DNA of 64,000 nucleotides from Cyanosarcina radialis HA8281-LM2 (lineage in GTDB: Bacteria > Cyanobacteriota > Cyanobacteriia > Cyanobacteriales > CCAP-1448): assembly GCA_019359615.1 (NCBI GenBank), contig JAHHHA010000002.1:124001-188000 (forward strand). Direction: 5' to 3'. This document shows positions 58,429-64,000 of the stretch, piece by piece. The first letter of the stretch is position 1. Every line of letters starts with the position of its first letter. A program made the position numbers and the translations under genes. The notes below the pieces were generated by a model. That model ran no database searches and was not told the DNA's origin. It saw only the letters and a list, made by a program, of their open reading frames with translations.

Positions 58429-61407
58429 ATGTCAAAGCCTTTTATGTCAAAGTCTTCAAGCTACGATCGAATCGCCCCTGAATCGATCGCGACGGAATTT
58501 AGTGCTACTAACGGCAGTAAAGCTAAAAAAAATTCTGAGCTAGCTAATCCAAAATCCAAAATCCAAAATCCAAAATCTGGTGGCGGGGATGATTTTGTCC
58601 GGCGGCACATCGGCCCGCAAGAGAGCGAATTGCAAGCAATGCTCGACACCTTGGGCTTTTCGACTCTAGAATCTTTAATTGAAAAAACAGTTCCACCAGC
58701 AATTAGAAGTCAAAATGCCCTGCAAGTCGGAGGCTGCCGATCGGAGTACGAGCTACTCAAAGATTTGCAGGCGATCGCCTCGAAAAATCGAGTATTTCGC
58801 TCGTTTATCGGCATGGGGTATTACAACTGCATCACTCCACCAGTAATTCAAAGAAATATCTTAGAAAATCCCGGCTGGTACACCCAATATACGCCCTATC
58901 AACCAGAAATCGCCCAAGGTCGTTTGGAAGCATTGCTGAATTTCCAGACGATGGTAATCGATCTGACGGGTATGGAAATTGCTAACGCCTCGCTGCTAGA
59001 TGAAGGAACGGCAGCAGCAGAAGCAATGACGATGAGTTACAACCTGCAAGCTAAAAGTAAAACAAAAACGTTTTGGATCTCCGCAGCTTGCCATCCCCAA
59101 ACAATTGAGGTGGTGAAAACGCGAGCAACATCTCTAGGAATAGAAGTAGTCGTGGGCAACCATCAAACTTTTGACTTCAGCCAACAGGTGTTTGGCGTGC
59201 TGTTGCAATATCCCGCAACCGATGGGGCAATTTACGACTATCAAGAATTTGTCGATAAAGCGCACGAAAACAATGCTCTGGTTACTGTTGCTGCCGATTT
59301 ATTGAGTTTGACTTTACTCAAACCCCCAGGAGAATTTGGGGCTGATATCGTCGTCGGTAATACCCAACGTTTTGGCGTGCCCTTGGGTTATGGAGGCCCT
59401 CACGCGGCTTACTTTGCTACCAAAGAAACTCACAAGCGGCAAATTCCCGGACGATTGGTAGGCGTATCCAAAGACGTGCGGGGAGAAAGAGCGTTGCGCT
59501 TAGCACTCCAAACCCGCGAACAGCACATCCGCCGAGACAAAGCGACCAGTAATATCTGTACGGCCCAAGTTTTGCTAGCAGTAATTGCCAGTATGTACGC
59601 TGTCTACCACGGGCCCAAAGGACTCAAGCAGATTGCCGAACGGATTCACCAGCTAACGACGACTCTAGCCGCTGGGTTGAAAGAGTCAGGCTACACGCTA
59701 GGTACAGAACCATTTTTTGACACCTTGAAGGTGAAAGTAGAAGGCGATGCAGCCGAAATTATCCAAAAAGCGATCGCGCATCAGATAAATCTCCGTCAGA
59801 TCGATCGCCACACGATCGGCATTTCTCTTGACGAAACCACTTCTCAACAAGATGTAGCCGATCTTTTAGATCTCTTCGCCGGAGACAAAGTTGCTAATTC
59901 TCCGCTCTCTTCGCCCTCTCTCTCTCATCTCCGTACCACTCCCTACCTAACGCACCCAGTCTTCAGCAGCTACCATTCCGAAACCGAATTGTTGCGGTAC
60001 ATGACTCGGCTGCAAGCTAAGGATTTATCGCTGACGCATTCGATGATTCCTCTAGGTTCTTGCACCATGAAGCTGAATGCTACATCGGAGATGATCCCGA
60101 TTACTTGGCCGGAATTTTCTCAAATTCACCCCTTTGCCCCCGTAGAACAAACTCAGGGCTATCAAATTCTGTTTCACCAGTTAGAACAATGGTTGGCTGA
60201 AATTACAGGTTTTGCAGGGATTTCGTTACAGCCAAATGCTGGTTCTCAAGGGGAGTACGCCGGACTGATGGTAATTCGTCAGTATCATCACCAGCGGGGC
60301 GAAGAACATCGCCATATTTGCTTGATTCCCCAATCGGCCCACGGGACTAATCCAGCTAGTGCGGTAATGGCGGGAATGCAGGTAGTAGCGATCGCTTGCG
60401 ACGATCGAGGTAATATCGACGTAGCTGACTTAAAATCCAAGGCCGAAAAGCACGCCAGTAATCTAGCTGCTTTGATGGTGACTTATCCCTCTACTCACGG
60501 TGTATTTGAAGAATCGATTCAAGAAATCTGTCAGATCGTCCACGATAACGGCGGACAGGTTTACATGGATGGAGCCAATCTCAACGCCCAAGTAGGGCTG
60601 TGTCGTCCAGGAGAAATCGGGGCTGATGTCTGTCATCTGAACTTGCACAAAACCTTCTGCATTCCACACGGTGGCGGCGGTCCGGGAATGGGGCCGATTG
60701 GAGTCATGGCCCATTTAGTCCCGTTCTTGCCCACCCATCCAGTAATTCCAGTCGGGGGAGAACGAGGGATCGGAGCGATCGCTTCTGCCCCTTGGAGTAG
60801 CGCCAGCATCCTGCCCATATCCTGGGTTTACATCGCCTTGATGGGCGGTAGGGGATTGACTGAAGCAACTCAGGTAGCCATTCTCAACGCCAATTACATC
60901 GCCAAGCGGTTAGAAAACCACTACCCCGTGTTGTACAAAGGCAAACATGGCTTAGTCGCCCACGAGTGCATCCTGGACTTACGCCAGTTCAAGAAAACCG
61001 CAGATATCGAAGTCGATGATATTGCCAAACGACTAATAGACTACGGCTTTCACCCCCCGACGGTTTCTTGGCCCGTGCCGGGGACAATTATGGTCGAACC
61101 GACAGAAAGCGAATCTCAGTCAGAATTAGACCGCTTCTGCGATGCCATGATTGCCATTCGAGAAGAAATTGCTGAAATTGAGTCAGGCAAGGCAGATAAG
61201 CAAAATAACGTCCTCAAAAATGCCCCTCATACCATTACCGACTTGGTAGATAGCGAGTGGAATCGCCCTTATTCCCGTCAGCAAGCCGTGTATCCTGCTG
61301 CTTGGTCGAAAGAACACAAATTCTGGCCCGCTGTCGGCAGGATCGACCAAGCATATGGCGATCGCAATTTAGTTTGTGCTTGTTTGCCCATGGACGCTTA
61401 CCAATAG
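58429..61407 (+). CDS. gcvP: Glycine dehydrogenase (decarboxylating), P protein
   Basis: GcvP decarboxylates glycine with PLP and loads GcvH. The Schiff-base lysine is about K741 in [19 protein letters not shown]. The 992 residues are slightly longer than usual. An N-terminal tail ([11 protein letters not shown]) is encoded by AATCCAA repeats (58546-58578), and ATG 58444 is an equally good start. The 3' end is duplicated in tandem; this copy ends MDAYQ at an amber stop while the next copy stays open in frame. Confidence 0.95.
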   Translation: MSKPFMSKSSSYDRIAPESIATEFSATNGSKAKKNSELANPKSKIQNPKSGGGDDFVRRHIGPQESELQAMLDTLGFSTLESLIEKTVPPAIRSQNALQVGGCRSEYELLKDLQAIASKNRVFRSFIGMGYYNCITPPVIQRNILENPGWYTQYTPYQPEIAQGRLEALLNFQTMVIDLTGMEIANASLLDEGTAAAEAMTMSYNLQAKSKTKTFWISAACHPQTIEVVKTRATSLGIEVVVGNHQTFDFSQQVFGVLLQYPATDGAIYDYQEFVDKAHENNALVTVAADLLSLTLLKPPGEFGADIVVGNTQRFGVPLGYGGPHAAYFATKETHKRQIPGRLVGVSKDVRGERALRLALQTREQHIRRDKATSNICTAQVLLAVIASMYAVYHGPKGLKQIAERIHQLTTTLAAGLKESGYTLGTEPFFDTLKVKVEGDAAEIIQKAIAHQINLRQIDRHTIGISLDETTSQQDVADLLDLFAGDKVANSPLSSPSLSHLRTTPYLTHPVFSSYHSETELLRYMTRLQAKDLSLTHSMIPLGSCTMKLNATSEMIPITWPEFSQIHPFAPVEQTQGYQILFHQLEQWLAEITGFAGISLQPNAGSQGEYAGLMVIRQYHHQRGEEHRHICLIPQSAHGTNPASAVMAGMQVVAIACDDRGNIDVADLKSKAEKHASNLAALMVTYPSTHGVFEESIQEICQIVHDNGGQVYMDGANLNAQVGLCRPGEIGADVCHLNLHKTFCIPHGGGGPGMGPIGVMAHLVPFLPTHPVIPVGGERGIGAIASAPWSSASILPISWVYIALMGGRGLTEATQVAILNANYIAKRLENHYPVLYKGKHGLVAHECILDLRQFKKTADIEVDDIAKRLIDYGFHPPTVSWPVPGTIMVEPTESESQSELDRFCDAMIAIREEIAEIESGKADKQNNVLKNAPHTITDLVDSEWNRPYSRQQAVYPAAWSKEHKFWPAVGRIDQAYGDRNLVCACLPMDAYQ

Positions 61408-61527
61408 GGCATAAAAGAACACAAATTCTGGCCCGCTGTCGGCAGGATCGATCGAGCATATGGTGATCGCAATTTAGTTTATGCTTGCTTGCCCATAGAA
61501 GCCTACGCGAATACACCCCAAGCGTAA
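61309..61527. repeat. 105-bp tandem duplication of the gcvP 3' end
   Basis: AAAGAACACAAATTCTGGCC starts at 61309 and again at 61414. The second copy runs in frame past the TAG at 61405 and ends [10 protein letters not shown] at TAA 61525-61527. Confidence 0.9.
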
Positions 61528-61552
61528 ACGTCAGTTTTTGTTTTCGTAGCCA

Positions 61553-61584
61553 AGAAAAGCGACCGCTCTGTGGATCGCTTTTCT
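61553..61584 (+). terminator. Hairpin AGAAAAGCGA...TCGCTTTTCT
   Basis: A 10-bp perfect stem (61553-61562 with 61575-61584) enclosing a 12-nt loop and ending in a T-rich arm lies just after the second gcvP stop. It likely terminates gcvP. Confidence 0.75.
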
Positions 61585-61662
61585 CTATGACAATGCAAAC
61601 TGCTATATTTCTAGCAATTTACTCAAATTATCTTGTCGCCACTTAGCATCTAACTTACGATC

Positions 61663-62097
61663 GTGTTCTTATGGACACCACCTCATTTCTGGGCGCTAGC
61701 CTTAATGATTCGCGATGACTACGCTAAAGTCGGTATCCCGATGCTGCCTGTAGTCAAAGGTGAGGTAGTGACTACCAAACAAATTTGGATTTACACGCTG
61801 ATTCTAGTGCCAGTAACGCTATTGCTAGTTTATCCTGTGGGTTCGTTAGGGATAATTTACCGTATGGTGGCGATCGCGCTCGGTGCTATCTTCATTCAAA
61901 AAGCTTGGCAATTGAAGCAAGCACCAAACGATCGCGCTAAATCTCGATCGCTGTTCAAATACTCCATCCTCTACATGATGTTGCTGTGTGCCGGGATCGC
62001 GATCGATAGTTTGCCGATAATCCATGAACTTACTAGCCTTTTAGCCACAAATTTGCACGCCTCAATCAGTGCCATTCCTTATTTGCCAATGGAATAA
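61663..62097 (+). pseudogene. 5'-truncated ctaB (heme O synthase)
   Basis: The 144-residue frame begins at FLWTPPHFWALALMIRDDYA, which lies past the middle of protoheme IX farnesyltransferase. It continues LPVVKGEVVTTKQIWIYTL and two or three membrane helices to a normal stop. The N-terminal half, including the first Asp-rich prenyl-phosphate motif, is missing and upstream sequence is unrelated. It cannot encode a complete CtaB. Confidence 0.85.
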
Positions 62098-62260
62098 TTT
62101 GCTAATGGAATAGACTTGGATAGCTGAAAAGATGGTGGTGAAGGCGATCGCAGTAATAGTTGTCAACCTGATGATTGCTCTAGAATAGTCGTTTATGGAA
62201 AACTGGAAGATTTTTCATAAACGACTAAAATAAATTCAGCAAATAGTTTCAAAAAGCCAA

Positions 62261-63295
62261 CTAAGGCTTAATAATAAGGTTTGCTCTTTGTAAGTCCTCC
62301 ATAGCACCTTGATAATCTCCGATTGCAGAACGAGCCGTACTGCGTCTATTGTATGCATCGCAATTATTAGGGTTAAGCTGTAATACCTGTGTGTAATCTT
62401 CCACTGCTCCTCGATAGTCTCCTAACTCATAGCGGATAGCACCTCGAAGGTAGAAAGCTTCTGTATAATTAGGATTAATTTGTAAAGCTTTAGTGAAGTC
62501 ATTTAACGCTCCCTGCTTTTTTTCTATATCGTAGCTAGCACAACCTCGGAAGTAAAAAGTGACTTCAACTTTATTATGATTGGGATTAATTTGTAGTGCT
62601 GCTGTTAGATCCTCAAACGACTTCTGTTTATCTTCTAATTCATAATAAATAATACCTCGTAGGTAGAAGGCATCGACGAAACTATTGTAAATTTGTAAAG
62701 CTTCAGTGAGATCTTCAATTGCACCTAACTTATTTCCTAATAGATAGTGAATAATTCCACGGAAGTATAGAGATAGAGAGCCATAAGGACTATCAGAATA
62801 AGGATTAGTCTGTAGAGCTTGTATGAAATTTTTAATAGCACTTTGCCGCTCGCCTAATAGGGAATTAACAATTCCATGAGCGTATAAAGTATGAACATAC
62901 TCATCATATCTTGGGTTGATTTGTAGAGCTTGCGTAAGATCTTCAGCCGCTCCTTGAGAGTCTCCTACTACATCACGAGCAAAACCTCGAAAGTAGAGAG
63001 AATCAACATGACAGGGCTTAATTTCTAGAGCTTTAGTGAAGTATTCTATTGCCATCTGCTTATTTCCCAACTGGTAGAAAGAAAGTCCACCGATAAACAA
63101 ATCACTAACATTATTAATAGTGGTACTTTGATTACTACTTTGGGTTATAAGTTCTTGAGATAGAGTCAATGGAACAGTAGGAGAGGGTTGTATCTGATTA
63201 ACTAGGCTTAAACCTCGTTTGATCAAATTTGAAGAATATCTTACTAGTTCAAGTTCGTCTGATGAAATAATCTTTTTATCTTTATCGCTAGTCAT
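62261..63295 (-). CDS. TPR repeat protein
   Basis: The 344-residue protein has a 60-residue non-repeat N-terminus then about eight TPR units such as FGGLSFYQLGNKQMAIEYFTKALEIKP-type and YLRGAIRYELGDYRGAVEDY. No signal peptide or enzyme domain is seen. ATG 63295 overlaps the stop of the upstream coiled-coil/J-domain gene by 4 nt, so the two are likely translated together and may interact. Confidence 0.88.
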   Translation of the reverse strand: MTSDKDKKIISSDELELVRYSSNLIKRGLSLVNQIQPSPTVPLTLSQELITQSSNQSTTINNVSDLFIGGLSFYQLGNKQMAIEYFTKALEIKPCHVDSLYFRGFARDVVGDSQGAAEDLTQALQINPRYDEYVHTLYAHGIVNSLLGERQSAIKNFIQALQTNPYSDSPYGSLSLYFRGIIHYLLGNKLGAIEDLTEALQIYNSFVDAFYLRGIIYYELEDKQKSFEDLTAALQINPNHNKVEVTFYFRGCASYDIEKKQGALNDFTKALQINPNYTEAFYLRGAIRYELGDYRGAVEDYTQVLQLNPNNCDAYNRRSTARSAIGDYQGAMEDLQRANLIIKP

Positions 63296-63987
63296 TTTTG
63301 TAACCCTATTTTTGCTTTCAACTCTGTTAATCGTTCTTGAGCAACGCTAATTTGTTCATCAAGCTCTTGTGCCATTTCTGCCAATAAATCTTGCCCAGCT
63401 TGTTTTGCGACCATCAGTTGAGTTTTTAGTTGGTACAAATCAGTGTTCTCCAGAACTTCTATTTCCTCTTCAATTGCTTTTAGACGAGCTTTAGCTTGGG
63501 CAATTTTGCGAATAGCGCGAATAAGTTTAGCGCCGACTTCTTCGCCTTTAACAGAGTCAGGATCGCTTTCCCAGTCGTGCAAGATCGCTCGCAGTCGCTC
63601 TTCGTCTTCATCTTCATAAGCTTGATTTGCCTCAGCCATGAGTTGATGTCTGCGCGTTCGTTCGGCTTCATCTGTTGCTAAATCTGGGTGAATTAGCTTG
63701 GCAACTTCCCGATAAAGTTTCTTGAGGCTTTCTGAAGGTTTGAAGTCTCTTGACGATTCCAAGTACGCCATGTACTCAGCAATTTGAGCTTCTATGCGAT
63801 CGAGTTCCGTATACCGAGTGCCAATAACCTGCAAATATTCTCTCTCAAAGGCGTGTAATTCAGCCTGGATGGTTGCTAAATCCAACTCACGTTGACCTAA
63901 TTGTGCTTCTAAAGCAGCAATTTCAGCTAGCTTTGCTTCTAATTCTTGCTCTTCGGGAGTTTGTCGGCGTATTAAACTACTAGTCAT
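63292..63987 (-). CDS. Coiled-coil protein with J-domain-like segment
   Basis: A 231-residue protein whose N-terminal (about 10-75) and C-terminal (about 155-230) parts are coiled coils. The centre (about 87-130) resembles a DnaJ J-domain: LKKLYREVAKLIHPD with HPD at 100-102, then HQLMAEANQAYEDEDEERL. J-domains activate Hsp70; if functional, the coiled coils and the TPR partner may choose the client. ATG 63987 is near the window edge; only 13 nt remain. Confidence 0.85.
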   Translation of the reverse strand: MTSSLIRRQTPEEQELEAKLAEIAALEAQLGQRELDLATIQAELHAFEREYLQVIGTRYTELDRIEAQIAEYMAYLESSRDFKPSESLKKLYREVAKLIHPDLATDEAERTRRHQLMAEANQAYEDEDEERLRAILHDWESDPDSVKGEEVGAKLIRAIRKIAQAKARLKAIEEEIEVLENTDLYQLKTQLMVAKQAGQDLLAEMAQELDEQISVAQERLTELKAKIGLQK

Positions 63988-64000
63988 ATACCTAAATCCT

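Overview
The window is chromosomal DNA of a cyanobacterium. The evidence is the very frequent HIP1 octamer GCGATCGC, genes typical of oxygenic phototrophs (aldehyde deformylating oxygenase, carotenoid oxygenase, cyanobacterial-type ArsC, kinase-TPR and kinase-FGE fusions) and many short tandemly repeated repeats (STRRs, 7-8 bp units). The STRR richness and gene content fit a Chroococcidiopsis- or Nostocales-like genome, but I cannot name the genus. There is no ribosomal operon, CRISPR array, prophage or complete insertion sequence.

Layout. 0-6.8 kb: the 5' part of a sensor histidine kinase, then the kdpA-kdpB-kdpG/F-kdpC-kdpD high-affinity K+ uptake operon with a short, kinase-less KdpD. 6.8-11.3 kb: a radical SAM protein, a 56-codon small gene, a Nudix hydrolase and a carotenoid oxygenase. 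11.3-17.5 kb: an accessory stretch with clpP and tetR debris, a class II aldolase-like protein overlapping an aspartoacylase, two small secreted proteins, a TetR regulator with a PLP decarboxylase, and tRNA-Arg(ACG). 17.6-33.6 kb: mostly housekeeping genes (moaC, pyrG, scpA, a sugar nucleotidyltransferase, dnaG) with a P450, two Ser/Thr kinases flanking pyrG, and small proteins. 33.8-41.3 kb: an orphan sugar ABC permease, ado, dnaB, rplI, a DUF1802 gene, ureD and glmU. 41.7-43.7 kb: a metal(loid) resistance block with an aquaporin and ArsC overlapping by 4 nt behind two ArsR-type operators, then a CadD-like transporter. 43.7-46.9 kb: a sulfur region with decayed cysA, tauE/safE and PAP2 fragments, a CysR-like Crp regulator and cysK. 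A nearly identical 21-bp motif precedes cysR and cysK. 47-53 kb: comB, a Rieske protein, a second radical SAM gene, an acyltransferase, an AI-2E family protein, a DUF218 protein and tRNA-Arg(CCT). 53.4-61.5 kb: a GT39-type glycosyltransferase and the glycine cleavage genes gcvT, gcvH and gcvP, interrupted by an Rpn/DUF4351-type gene. 61.6-64 kb: a 5'-truncated ctaB and a TPR/J-domain gene pair.

Two themes recur. First, small repeats are active here. STRRs and palindromic elements fill most intergenic gaps and also sit in frame inside dnaG and gcvP, probably scpA, and at the ends of pyrG and the glycosyltransferase; tandem duplications appear at the 3' ends of gcvP and of a small MshEN-like gene. 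Second, at least six gene remnants (clpP, tetR, PAP2, tauE, cysA, ctaB) show recent local gene loss. The most system-like units are the aquaporin-ArsC module with its operators, the shared sulfur-gene motif, the aspartoacylase/aldolase pair and the overlapping TPR/J-domain pair.
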